A stretch of 64,000 nt of DNA, taken from NCBI GenBank assembly GCA_964611185.1, contig CAZSXE010000005.1, forward strand, positions 1-64,000. The letters run 5' to 3'. A program made the position numbers and the translations under genes. This stretch comes from CAAGNP01 sp964611185 (GTDB lineage Bacteria > Bacteroidota > Bacteroidia > Bacteroidales > UBA932). Positions 16,466 through 24,724 of the stretch are shown one piece after another. Numbering within the stretch: position 1 is the first letter of the stretch; every line of letters starts with the position of its first letter. Below the pieces are notes generated by a model. It was not told where the DNA came from, did not search any database, and was given only the letters and a program-made list of their open reading frames with translations.

Positions 16466-18924
16466 TATCTGAGAGTTGCGCCAAACTCTTTATTAAATGC
16501 AGTTAATAGTTTATTTATAACCATCTCTACATATTGATCGGTAAGTGTCTTTTCTGGATCTCTTAAAGTGAAACTGACGGCATATTGTTTCTTCCCCTCA
16601 GGAATTTTATTACCTCTGTAAACATCGAAAAGGGTGACCTGCTTCAACAATTTACGCTCAGTTTTAAAAGCACATTTACGAATTGTATCATAAGAGACAC
16701 TTTCATCTATAAGAAGGGCTAAATCTCTTTTAACCTCCGGAAATTTAGGTAGTTCGGAATATTTCACCTTATTTCTTTTATATAAGTCCAAGAACAGGTT
16801 CCAATTAATCTCCGCTGCAAACACCGGTTGTTTAATATCCATAGACTTCAAGCGGGCAGGAGATACTGTACCCATGACTGCAAGAGATTTTTCTCCTGAA
16901 AAATACTCAAGTCCTTCCGAGAACAAATCAGATGGAGCACTCTTATAATCAAGAGAATATATATCAATTCCAAATCGCTTCATAAGAAGTTCGAGGTATC
17001 CCTTTAATGTAAAGAAATGCCCTTCTGAGGATTTATTTCTCCAATATTGAATCCCTTTCCCTGTAATAAACAATGACAGCCTCGTCCCTTCTTTGTAAGA
17101 AGAGAGTTCGTTTACTGCATCACAGTCACCCTGAAGAGGGGAGAAAGAGTAAACATTTCCTATCTCAAAAAATTTGAGGTCAGAGGCTTGTCTGTTGAGA
17201 TTATATGATATTACCTCAAGCCCGCTGAAAAGCAGTGTCTGCCTCATCACATTCAGATCGGAACTAAGGGGATTCATTATCATTACTAAATTCTCTTTGG
17301 GAAATGTTTTCAAAGCGGTATAGTAATCACCTTTGGTAAGAGAATTATTCATACACTCCATAAAACCGTGAGCAGCAAGAAGATCACAAGCTTTGGTTCT
17401 CACAAGCTCGGGGTCGGGATGAGGAGTAGAATTTATCGAAACCTTTACATTCTCAGGGAGTTCAATATTATTGTAGCCGTAAATTCTAAGGACCTCCTCC
17501 ACCACATCACACTCCCTTGTAACATCTATCATATAAGAAGGGGCAAGTAGTACCGCACCCGAGTCATCTGAAGATAAAAATTCGTAATTAAGATATTTTA
17601 AAATCTCCGTAATGGTTTTTCCCCCAATATTTTTCCCCATCAAACTCTCCATTCTACTGAAATTTATTTCAATCTTACGCTTGGAAATGGGATGAGGGTA
17701 ACTTTCCTGAACTTTACCCACTACCTCTGCACCGGCATACTCCCTCATCAAAAGAGCAGCACGCTTGGCTGCATAAGGGATGATGTTGAAATCGGCACCA
17801 CGCTCATATCTGAAAGAAGCATCAGTTTTGATACCGTGACGCTTAGATGTTTTCCTGATAAATACAGGGTTAAAATATGCACTTTCGAGAAAAACATCAG
17901 TAGTGGTATCGGTAATCCCAGAATCAAGCCCGCCGAAGACACCCGCTATGCACATTGGTTCCTGAGCATTGCAAATCATTAAATCCTCGGAAGAGAGTCT
18001 CCTTTCGACTGCGTCCAATGTTACAAATTTTTCCCCTTGGTTCGCTTTTCTCACTACCACTTTTCCACCCTTAACCCTCGAAAGGTCAAACGCATGAAGA
18101 GGCTGCCCCGTCTCCTGAAGTACAAAGTTCGTAATATCCACCACATTGTTGATTGGCCTTTGGCCTACGGCAATAAGCCTCTTTTGAAGCCATGCGGGCG
18201 AAGGTGCGATTTTTACATTTTTAAGGGTAATACCTATGTACCTCGGAGCACCCTCCACACACTCGACACAGACAGGAGTAGCTTCCCCCTCCCCTTCGGC
18301 AAATGAGGATACATCCGGCAGGCTCATCTGGCCACCAATTCCATTGTATTTCAAATAGGCTGAAAAATCTCTCGCCACACCGAAATGAGAAGCACCATCT
18401 ACCCTATTGGGCGTAAGCCCTATTGTAAAAATCGTATCACATTCAAGGTGAAGATAATCTTTAGCGGGAGTGCCGATAAAGGCATCTTCAGGAAGAACCA
18501 TTATTCCATCATGTGAAGTGCCGATTCCGAGTTCATCCTCAGCACATATCATTCCGAGGGATTCTTCTCCTCTGATTTTAGATCTTTTTATCTTAAAGCC
18601 TTCTCCATCGGGGGTAGGTAATATAGCTCCTACGGTCGCCAAAAGCACTTTTTGCCCTTTTTCCACATTCGGGGCACCGCACACTACCTGAAAAGGCTCA
18701 CCCTCTCCAATAGAGACTTTGGTGATATGAAGATGGTCAGAGTTGGGATGCTCGACACATTCCAAAACCTCCGCTACAACAACCCCTTCAAGTCCTCCGG
18801 GTATATCTTCAACAATATTCATATCTTCAACTTCCAATCCGATGAAAGTCAATATTTCCGAAACTTTTTCAGGAGAGAGGTCGAAAGAAACATACTCTTT
18901 CAACCAATTATAAGAAATATTCAT
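16465..18924 (-). CDS. pheT: phenylalanine-tRNA ligase beta subunit
   Basis: Beta subunit (819 residues) of the heterotetrameric enzyme that charges tRNA-Phe. Domains in order: N-terminal region, tRNA-binding OB fold (about 40-150), B3/B4 editing domain (about 210-370, with INNVVDITNFV), B5 (about 400-475), the catalytic-like core, and the ferredoxin-fold anticodon-binding domain at about 725-819 (FPEVKRDLALLID). Length is normal. The alpha subunit gene pheS is not adjacent and not in this window. The gene is 2 bases downstream of ftsY and overlaps the UbiA gene by one base. Confidence 0.95.
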   Translation of the reverse strand: MNISYNWLKEYVSFDLSPEKVSEILTFIGLEVEDMNIVEDIPGGLEGVVVAEVLECVEHPNSDHLHITKVSIGEGEPFQVVCGAPNVEKGQKVLLATVGAILPTPDGEGFKIKRSKIRGEESLGMICAEDELGIGTSHDGIMVLPEDAFIGTPAKDYLHLECDTIFTIGLTPNRVDGASHFGVARDFSAYLKYNGIGGQMSLPDVSSFAEGEGEATPVCVECVEGAPRYIGITLKNVKIAPSPAWLQKRLIAVGQRPINNVVDITNFVLQETGQPLHAFDLSRVKGGKVVVRKANQGEKFVTLDAVERRLSSEDLMICNAQEPMCIAGVFGGLDSGITDTTTDVFLESAYFNPVFIRKTSKRHGIKTDASFRYERGADFNIIPYAAKRAALLMREYAGAEVVGKVQESYPHPISKRKIEINFSRMESLMGKNIGGKTITEILKYLNYEFLSSDDSGAVLLAPSYMIDVTRECDVVEEVLRIYGYNNIELPENVKVSINSTPHPDPELVRTKACDLLAAHGFMECMNNSLTKGDYYTALKTFPKENLVMIMNPLSSDLNVMRQTLLFSGLEVISYNLNRQASDLKFFEIGNVYSFSPLQGDCDAVNELSSYKEGTRLSLFITGKGIQYWRNKSSEGHFFTLKGYLELLMKRFGIDIYSLDYKSAPSDLFSEGLEYFSGEKSLAVMGTVSPARLKSMDIKQPVFAAEINWNLFLDLYKRNKVKYSELPKFPEVKRDLALLIDESVSYDTIRKCAFKTERKLLKQVTLFDVYRGNKIPEGKKQYAVSFTLRDPEKTLTDQYVEMVINKLLTAFNKEFGATLR

Positions 18925-18926
18925 AA

Positions 18927-19901
18927 CTAATTAAATAAAGAATCAATAAATGTTTTTCTGTCGAAAATCTGGAGATCTTCGATCTTTTCCCCGACACCGA
19001 TAAATTTGACAGGTATTTTAAACTGGTCGGCAATACCGAGAACCACACCACCTTTAGCCGTCCCGTCGAGCTTGGTAACAGCCATAGCGGTAATATCGGT
19101 GGCTTTCGTAAACTCGCGAGCCTGCAAAAAAGCGTTCTGCCCTGTCGAGCCGTCAAGGACCAAAAGAACCTCATGAGGGGCATCGGGTATAACCTTACGC
19201 ATCACATTGCGAATTTTCGTAAGTTCATTCATAAGATTAACCTTATTATGAAGTCGTCCTGCAGTATCGATCAATACCACATCAATATTCTGAGCAACAG
19301 CCGATTTTACAGTATCAAACGCCACAGAAGCAGGATCTGCCCCCATAGCCTGCTTTACGATGGGTACACCAGCCCTCTCGGACCAAATTTCGAGCTGATC
19401 CACTGCGGCAGCCCTGAATGTATCGGCAGCACCGAGCATAACACTTTTTCCTGCTGCTTTCAGCCTCGCAGCTAATTTTCCTATGGTAGTTGTTTTTCCT
19501 ACACCATTTACCCCCACTACCATTATAATATATGGTTTTTTGGAAAAATCGAAAACGGGAATTTCAGTTCCATCATCGTCGGTAACATTCAACATACGGG
19601 AGAGGATATCCTTAAGGATACCGTTAAGCTCGGCCGTATTCATATATTTATCCTTGGCGACCCTTTCCTCGAGAGAATCTATGACTTTAAGAGTAGTGTC
19701 AACACCTACATCAGAAGCGACAAGAGCATCTTCAATACCATCAAGAACTTCGTCATCAACTTTAGATTTTCCGGCAACAGCACGAGCTATCTTATCAAAA
19801 ATACCGCTCTTGGTCTTGGTTAGTCCCCTCTCGAGAGATTCCCTTTCAGACAAAGAATCATCTGAAGACTCATTCTTTTTCTTCTTCCAAAATAATCCCA
19901 T
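18927..19901 (-). CDS. ftsY: signal recognition particle receptor FtsY
   Basis: SRP-GTPase that docks ribosome-SRP complexes at the inner membrane for co-translational insertion. The 324-residue protein has a short charged N-terminal part (KKKKNES), the NG-domain helical bundle, then the GTPase motifs GVNGVGKTT (P-loop), DTAGR, and TKLDGTAKGG. The long acidic A domain of E. coli FtsY is missing, as in many bacteria. It is followed by pheT 2 bases later; its own -7 box lies upstream. Confidence 0.95.
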   Translation of the reverse strand: MGLFWKKKKNESSDDSLSERESLERGLTKTKSGIFDKIARAVAGKSKVDDEVLDGIEDALVASDVGVDTTLKVIDSLEERVAKDKYMNTAELNGILKDILSRMLNVTDDDGTEIPVFDFSKKPYIIMVVGVNGVGKTTTIGKLAARLKAAGKSVMLGAADTFRAAAVDQLEIWSERAGVPIVKQAMGADPASVAFDTVKSAVAQNIDVVLIDTAGRLHNKVNLMNELTKIRNVMRKVIPDAPHEVLLVLDGSTGQNAFLQAREFTKATDITAMAVTKLDGTAKGGVVLGIADQFKIPVKFIGVGEKIEDLQIFDRKTFIDSLFN

Positions 19902-19923
19902 TGTAATTCAATTAAATGAACTG

Positions 19924-19931
19924 CAAAATTA
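19924..19931 (-). promoter_or_regulatory. -7 promoter box for ftsY-pheT-ubiA-msrA
   Basis: The minus strand reads TAATTTTG followed by CA, 22 bases before the ftsY ATG, in the short gap after the glycosyltransferase gene. No good -33 TTTG, so read-through from upstream is also possible. Confidence 0.45.
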
Positions 19932-19949
19932 TAAAATATATCGATACTA

Positions 19950-20921
19950 TTACCGAATAGTTTTGGAAATATTGTAATGATTGCGCGAATTACCGTTACG
20001 AGAAATAAGCTCACCCAAGAAACCTGACAGAAAAAGCAAAGAACCTAAGACCACGGCAAGAAGGGCTATGTAAAAAAGAGGCTGATCTGTGACCTGTCTG
20101 AATTTAAGTCCGTGGGTCTGAGAGACAAGCTTGTCTATGATGAGCCACAACGCAATAACAAAACCAGTTAAAAAGGAGACGATGCCCCACACTCCGAAAA
20201 TATGCATGGGTTTTTTACCAAATTTGGAAAGGAACCATATAGTCATAAGGTCAAGAAAGCCGTTAAAAAATCTGTTAACGCCGAATTTACTTTTTCCGAA
20301 TTTTCTTTTTTGATGCATTACCGGCATCTCCCCTATCTTGGTAAAGCCCGCATTTTTAGCAATATACGGTATATATCGGTGCATATCACCATAAACTTCA
20401 ATACTTTTCACAACATCATTACGATATGCTTTCAAGCCACAATTCATATCATGTAATTTTACACCTGTCACTTTTCTTGCTGTAAAATTGTAGAGTTTGG
20501 AAGGGATGTTTTTAGTCAGCATATTATCTTTTCTCTTCTGCTTCCATCCCGACACCAAATCATATCCCTCTTCGGTTATCATTTTATATAAAGCCGGAAT
20601 CTCTTGGGGATTATCTTGAAGATCTGCATCCATAGTGACGACCACATCCCCCTGGGCAGCTTCAAATCCACAATACAGAGCAGCCGATTTACCGTAATTC
20701 TTTCTAAAGCAAATAGCGCGAATATGTGAGTCCCTCGCAGCGAGTTCTTCTATAATTTTCCACGAACTATCGGTAGAACCGTCATTAACCATTATTATCT
20801 CATACTCCTTATCTTTAAGAAAAGAGGATTCTATGGCATCGGAAATCCATTTGATAAGCTCCGGAAGTGACTCCTCTTCATTAAAAAGAGAGATGATTAT
20901 AGAGAGATTCATATTATTCAA
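19950..20921 (-). CDS. family 2 glycosyltransferase with C-terminal membrane helices (GtrB/DPM-like)
   Basis: A 323-residue GT-A fold glycosyltransferase with a dolichol-phosphate-mannose-synthase-type core: the SLFNEEESLPELI opening, VNDGSTDSSW, and the metal-binding MDADLQDNP segment. Two membrane helices near the C-terminus (about 232-262 and 278-303) anchor it. Such proteins usually transfer a sugar to undecaprenyl phosphate on the cytoplasmic face for later use outside; the sugar is unknown. Its start overlaps the DUF4199 gene by 8 bases, a pairing that suggests a shared membrane function. Confidence 0.87.
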   Translation of the reverse strand: MNNMNLSIIISLFNEEESLPELIKWISDAIESSFLKDKEYEIIMVNDGSTDSSWKIIEELAARDSHIRAICFRKNYGKSAALYCGFEAAQGDVVVTMDADLQDNPQEIPALYKMITEEGYDLVSGWKQKRKDNMLTKNIPSKLYNFTARKVTGVKLHDMNCGLKAYRNDVVKSIEVYGDMHRYIPYIAKNAGFTKIGEMPVMHQKRKFGKSKFGVNRFFNGFLDLMTIWFLSKFGKKPMHIFGVWGIVSFLTGFVIALWLIIDKLVSQTHGLKFRQVTDQPLFYIALLAVVLGSLLFLSGFLGELISRNGNSRNHYNISKTIR

Positions 20922-21408
20922 ATACTTCTTTTTTCGTGTAAGATGCTAAAATAGCGGGGAAAATCAGACCAAAAATAATGCAGTCAATAAACGCTGACAA
21001 TAATGTGATGTTAGGGAGAAGTCCCTCAATCTTATCAAGATCTATTATATCCCCGTAAGATGATGCCACCACTGACAGCTGCTCCATGGTAGCCTCCATA
21101 ATTTCAGGATTTATGAAATTATAATTTATAAAATAGAAAAGTGTACATACTACAGAAGAGCATAGACAAGTGATGAAGCCAAAGTTAAATGACTGAGAAT
21201 AAGATACATCACCCTCGCATTGCGTAGAGTAATTCTTCATAAAAATGTAGAGGATGTAGATGGTAGCAGCTATTTTCGTAACAATAAGAACATAGTTCAG
21301 CCATAAAGGGAGTGAAAAAGTAGTTTTAATCAATTCAATGATGATGGTAACAAGAGAGAGAAGCAGTCCATATTTAGCGGCAAGCGACCATTTAGCAGAT
21401 TTATTCAT
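20914..21408 (-). CDS. DUF4199 family membrane protein
   Basis: A 164-residue protein with about four membrane helices, two before and two after a central charged segment, typical of the Bacteroidota DUF4199 family, which often precedes a family 2 glycosyltransferase as here. Function is unknown; an accessory or anchoring role for the transferase is an inference from the 8-base overlap. The longest frame would start at GTG 21429, but this codon begins at the last base of a -7 promoter box, so the ATG at 21408, preceded by an AAAGAA stretch, is preferred. Confidence 0.78.
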   Translation of the reverse strand: MNKSAKWSLAAKYGLLLSLVTIIIELIKTTFSLPLWLNYVLIVTKIAATIYILYIFMKNYSTQCEGDVSYSQSFNFGFITCLCSSVVCTLFYFINYNFINPEIMEATMEQLSVVASSYGDIIDLDKIEGLLPNITLLSAFIDCIIFGLIFPAILASYTKKEVFE

Positions 21409-21428
21409 TTCTTTTTTATTTAAGTTCA

Positions 21429-21436
21429 CAAAGATA
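21429..21436 (-). promoter_or_regulatory. -7 promoter box for DUF4199-glycosyltransferase
   Basis: The minus strand reads TATCTTTG, 20 bases before the ATG at 21408. It is divergent to, and only about 15 bases from, the thrS -7 box. Confidence 0.5.
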
Positions 21437-21451
21437 ATATAATTTTTTCAT

Positions 21452-21459
21452 TACCTTTG
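21452..21459 (+). promoter_or_regulatory. -7 promoter box for thrS operon
   Basis: TACCTTTG followed by CA on the plus strand, 29 bases before the thrS ATG. No -33 TTTG at 19-21 bases. The 5' leader is too short for a T-box element. Confidence 0.5.
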
Positions 21460-21488
21460 CAGGTCAATTTGAAAACAAACATTTAATT

Positions 21489-23426
21489 ATGATCAATATA
21501 TCATTTCCGGATGGAAGTATCCGTAGTTACAATGAAGGGATAACCCCTTATGAGATAGCTCAAAGCATATCTCCGAGGTTGGCTGGCGAAGTACTCGCAG
21601 CGAGTGTGAATGATGCAGTATTTGATTTGGATCGTCCTATATATCAGGACTCCTCATTAAAGCTGCATAAATGGGATGATCAGGAAGCCAAGACCACTTT
21701 TTGGCACTCTTCTTCACATCTGATGGCAGAGGCCCTTCAGACTATTTACCCTACCATAAAATTCGGTATAGGTCCTTCTATTGAAAACGGTTTTTATTAC
21801 GATGTGGATCTTGGAGAAAAAACCCTCGTAGAGGCAGATTTGAAAGCTATTGAAGATAAAATGCTCGAATTTGCAAGGCAGAAACAATCTTTCGTCAGAA
21901 AAGATGTCACTAAAGCAGAAGCGATGGAGACATATAAGAAAAAAGGGGACGAATACAAATGCGAACTTATTAACGATCTCCAAGACGGCACCATTACTTT
22001 CTATACCAATGGTAATTTCACAGACTTGTGCCGCGGTCCTCACCTGAGAGATACCTCAGTAATTAAAGCAGTTAAACTGACTTCTATTGCGGGAGCATAC
22101 TGGAGAGGGAATGAGAAGAATAAGATGCTTACTCGAATTTACGGTATCACATTTCCCCAAAAGAAGCTACTTGATGAGTATCTTGCATTGATAGAAGAGG
22201 CCAAAAAAAGAGACCACCGCAAGATCGGAAAAGAGATGGAATTATTCGCTTTTTCGCCCAGAGTAGGAGCCGGTCTTCCTCTATGGCTTCCCAAGGGTGC
22301 TGCTTTGAGGGAAAGGCTTGAAATGTTTCTGAAGAAAGTTCAAAAATCTTATGGCTATCTTCCTGTTATTACTCCTCACATCGGTCAAAAAGAGCTATAT
22401 GTAACCTCCGGCCATTACGCAAAATACGGAGCAGACTCTTTTCAGCCTATTCACACCCCTCAAGAGGGTGAAGAGTTTCTTTTAAAACCGATGAACTGCC
22501 CTCATCACTGCGAAATTTACAGGACCAAACCTCGTTCATATAAAGATCTCCCCCTTCGCTTGGCGGAATTTGGAACGGTATATAGATATGAGCAGAGCGG
22601 TGAACTTCACGGGCTTACAAGAGTGCGCGGTTTTACACAAGATGACGCACACATTTTCTGCCGTCCCGATCAGCTGAAAGAAGAATTTTGCAAGGTAATA
22701 GATATTGTGCTTTATATATTCAAAACCTTGAATTTCAATGAATATATTGCTCAGGTATCGCTCAGAGACAAAGTTGACAGATCTAAATATATAGGTACGG
22801 ATGAAAACTGGGAAAGAGCAGAACAAGGCATCATAGAAGCTGCTCAAGAAAAAGGGCTAAAAACCATCGTAGAATATGGTGAAGCAGCCTTTTACGGACC
22901 GAAGCTCGATTTTATGGTTAAAGATGCCATCGGTCGCAAGTGGCAGTTAGGGACTATTCAGGTTGACTACAACCTCCCGGAAAGATTCGAACTCGAATAT
23001 ACCGGTGCCGATGATAAGAAGTATCGCCCTGTAATGATTCATAGAGCACCTTTCGGATCTATGGAGAGATTTGTCGCCGTACTGATAGAACATACCGGTG
23101 GAAAATTCCCTTTATGGCTCGCTCCAGAACAGGTTTCTGTTCTTCCTATAAGCGAAAAATATAACGATTATGCAAAAAAAGTTGGTGATTTGCTCAATAA
23201 TTACGATATTCGCGCCTCAATTGACGACCGTAACGAAACAGTAGGTAAACGGATAAGAGAGAATGAGTTAAAGAGAGTTCCATTCCTTATTATTGTCGGA
23301 GAAAAGGAAGAGAATACAGAAACTGTTTCAGTAAGACGCCAAGGTGGTATTGATGAAGGAGAGATGACTATTAATGATTTTGTCAGTTTCATTAATGCCG
23401 AAATAAAGAAAAATACAGAAAATTAA
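21489..23426 (+). CDS. thrS: threonine-tRNA ligase
   Basis: Class II synthetase of 645 residues that charges tRNA-Thr. Domains in order: TGS (about 1-62), the editing domain with the HSSSH zinc-type motif near residue 75 and its partner cysteine in TDLCRGPH, the catalytic core with motif 2 (RYEQSGELHGLTRVRGFTQDD, shown split across 357-378) and motif 3 (GSMERFVAVLIEH), and the C-terminal anticodon-binding domain from about 540. It heads the conserved thrS-infC-rpmI-rplT cluster. Confidence 0.96.
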   Translation: MINISFPDGSIRSYNEGITPYEIAQSISPRLAGEVLAASVNDAVFDLDRPIYQDSSLKLHKWDDQEAKTTFWHSSSHLMAEALQTIYPTIKFGIGPSIENGFYYDVDLGEKTLVEADLKAIEDKMLEFARQKQSFVRKDVTKAEAMETYKKKGDEYKCELINDLQDGTITFYTNGNFTDLCRGPHLRDTSVIKAVKLTSIAGAYWRGNEKNKMLTRIYGITFPQKKLLDEYLALIEEAKKRDHRKIGKEMELFAFSPRVGAGLPLWLPKGAALRERLEMFLKKVQKSYGYLPVITPHIGQKELYVTSGHYAKYGADSFQPIHTPQEGEEFLLKPMNCPHHCEIYRTKPRSYKDLPLRLAEFGTVYRYEQSGELHGLTRVRGFTQDDAHIFCRPDQLKEEFCKVIDIVLYIFKTLNFNEYIAQVSLRDKVDRSKYIGTDENWERAEQGIIEAAQEKGLKTIVEYGEAAFYGPKLDFMVKDAIGRKWQLGTIQVDYNLPERFELEYTGADDKKYRPVMIHRAPFGSMERFVAVLIEHTGGKFPLWLAPEQVSVLPISEKYNDYAKKVGDLLNNYDIRASIDDRNETVGKRIRENELKRVPFLIIVGEKEENTETVSVRRQGGIDEGEMTINDFVSFINAEIKKNTEN

Positions 23427-23434
23427 CATAACAT

Positions 23435-23440
23435 AGGAGG
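23435..23440 (+). promoter_or_regulatory. perfect Shine-Dalgarno sequence before infC
   Basis: AGGAGG lies 8 bases upstream of the AUC codon at 23449 and after the thrS stop. Such strong complementarity to 16S rRNA is unusual in Bacteroidota, whose start sites are mostly A-rich and SD-less. It is the main evidence for where infC begins. Confidence 0.75.
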
Positions 23441-23448
23441 AAAGTAAT

Positions 23449-24063
23449 ATCGCAACACCGAAAAAAAAGCGCCCTTATATAGCGCCAAAGCCAAACAATA
23501 ATGCTAACAAGCCGCAAAGAGCACAGAACTATGCACATAAGCCAGCAGCGGACGAAGGTCCGAGAGTGAATGAAGGGATAGTAGCGCAGAGGGTAAGGCT
23601 TGTGGGGGAAAATATTGCTCAACCGGGCATATTCTCCATCTCAGAAGCTTTAAAATTAGCTGACAGTTTGGAGCTCGATCTTGTGGAAGTATCCGATAAA
23701 TCCGATCCCCCTGTATGTAAAATTATCGATTATCAGAAATTCGTTTACCAGCAGAAAAAGAAAGCTAAAGAGATTAAAGCTAATGCGAGTAAAGTAGTAA
23801 TCAAAGAGATAAGATTCGGGCCAAATACCGATGAACACGATTTTCAGTTCAAGCTCAAGCATGCTAAAGAGTTTTTGACAGAAGGCTCGAAAGTAAAATC
23901 CTATGTATTTTTCAGAGGAAGGTCGATACTTTTCTCTGAACAGGGAGAAAAGCTGTTGTTGAGATTTGCATTAGAGTTAGATGATTACGGAAAAGCAGAA
24001 CAGATGCCGAAACTCGAAGGTAAAAGGATGATTATGATGATTGCACCTGTTAAGAAAAAATAA
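23449..24063 (+). CDS. infC: translation initiation factor IF-3, probable AUC start
   Basis: IF-3 binds the 30S subunit and rejects wrong start codons and initiator tRNAs. Family signatures are RVNEGIVAQRVRLVGENI, the linker-helix region QQKKKAKEIKANASKVVIKEIRFGP, and the C-terminal domain ending near MIMMIAPV. An open frame with a conventional start codon begins only at GTG 23566, cutting off the Lys/Pro/Asn-rich N-terminal tail. In the same frame AUC at 23449 follows AGGAGG by 8 bases and gives a 204-residue protein beginning (M)ATPKKKRPYIAPK, a normal N-terminus for this phylum. E. coli infC uses AUU and autoregulates through it, so a rare start here is credible. The start is inference; the gene is certain. 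Confidence 0.9.
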   Translation: MATPKKKRPYIAPKPNNNANKPQRAQNYAHKPAADEGPRVNEGIVAQRVRLVGENIAQPGIFSISEALKLADSLELDLVEVSDKSDPPVCKIIDYQKFVYQQKKKAKEIKANASKVVIKEIRFGPNTDEHDFQFKLKHAKEFLTEGSKVKSYVFFRGRSILFSEQGEKLLLRFALELDDYGKAEQMPKLEGKRMIMMIAPVKKK

Positions 24064-24092
24064 CATTTGTTTAATTAAATACTATTTGTAAA

Positions 24093-24287
24093 ATGCCCAA
24101 AATGAAAACCAACTCCGGTGCCAAAAAGCGCTTCGTGCTTACCGGAACTGGAAAAGTCAAGAGAAGACACGCTTATCATAGCCACATTCTCACCAAAAAA
24201 ACAACAAAGCAGAAAAGGAATCTGAACAAGGTTGTATTGGCTGATGCCCGCGACCAAAAGAGGATTAAACTTTTAATCACTGCTTAA
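24093..24287 (+). CDS. rpmI: 50S ribosomal protein L35
   Basis: This 64-residue basic protein of the large ribosomal subunit shows the L35 pattern MPKMKTNSGAKKRF near the start, then GKVKRRHAYHSHILTKKTTKQKRNL. It lies between infC and rplT, the standard order. Confidence 0.96.
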   Translation: MPKMKTNSGAKKRFVLTGTGKVKRRHAYHSHILTKKTTKQKRNLNKVVLADARDQKRIKLLITA

Positions 24288-24315
24288 TTATTAACTAATT
24301 GTTTAACTGAATGCA

Positions 24316-24348
24316 CAGCAGAAAAGACTCTCAAAGGGGAGGGCGCTG
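24316..24348 (+). promoter_or_regulatory. possible structured leader of rplT
   Basis: The 84-base gap before rplT is long for this operon and can fold: CAGC (24316-24319) with GCTG (24345-24348) outside, and CTCTC (24328-24332) with GGGAG (24337-24341) inside, closed by AAAG. L20 represses its own operon in other bacteria through RNA mimicking its 23S site, so this is a candidate operator. Weak evidence; the pairings are short. Confidence 0.3.
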
Positions 24349-24371
24349 ACATTCTTAAAAAAAATTAAAGT

Positions 24372-24719
24372 ATGCCAAGATCGGTAAATTCGGTAGCCTC
24401 AAGAGCTCGCCGTAAAAAAATTCTAAAAGAAACCCGCGGTAACTTTTTAGGACGTGGAAATGTCTGGACAGTTGCTAAAAACACATGGGAAAAAGGTCAA
24501 ACCTACGCCTACCGCGATCGTAAAGCTAAAAAACGCACATTCCGCGCATTATGGATTCAGCGTATCAACGCTGCTGCCAGAGAACATGGATTGAATTATT
24601 CACAATTTATGGGTGCGCTTGCCAAGCAAAATGTCGGACTGAACCGTAAAGTTCTTGCTGACTTAGCTGTAAATAACCCACAAGCATTTGAAACTATAAT
24701 AAACTCTGTTAAAGCATAG
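24372..24719 (+). CDS. rplT: 50S ribosomal protein L20
   Basis: L20 (115 residues) binds 23S rRNA early in large-subunit assembly. The sequence shows the family's basic N-terminal extension (MPRSVNSVASRARRKKILK), YRDRKAKKRTFRALWIQRINAA, and the globular end SQFMGALAKQNVGLNRKVLADLA. It follows rpmI and precedes lepB by 5 bases. Confidence 0.96.
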   Translation: MPRSVNSVASRARRKKILKETRGNFLGRGNVWTVAKNTWEKGQTYAYRDRKAKKRTFRALWIQRINAAAREHGLNYSQFMGALAKQNVGLNRKVLADLAVNNPQAFETIINSVKA

Positions 24720-24724
24720 TTCAA

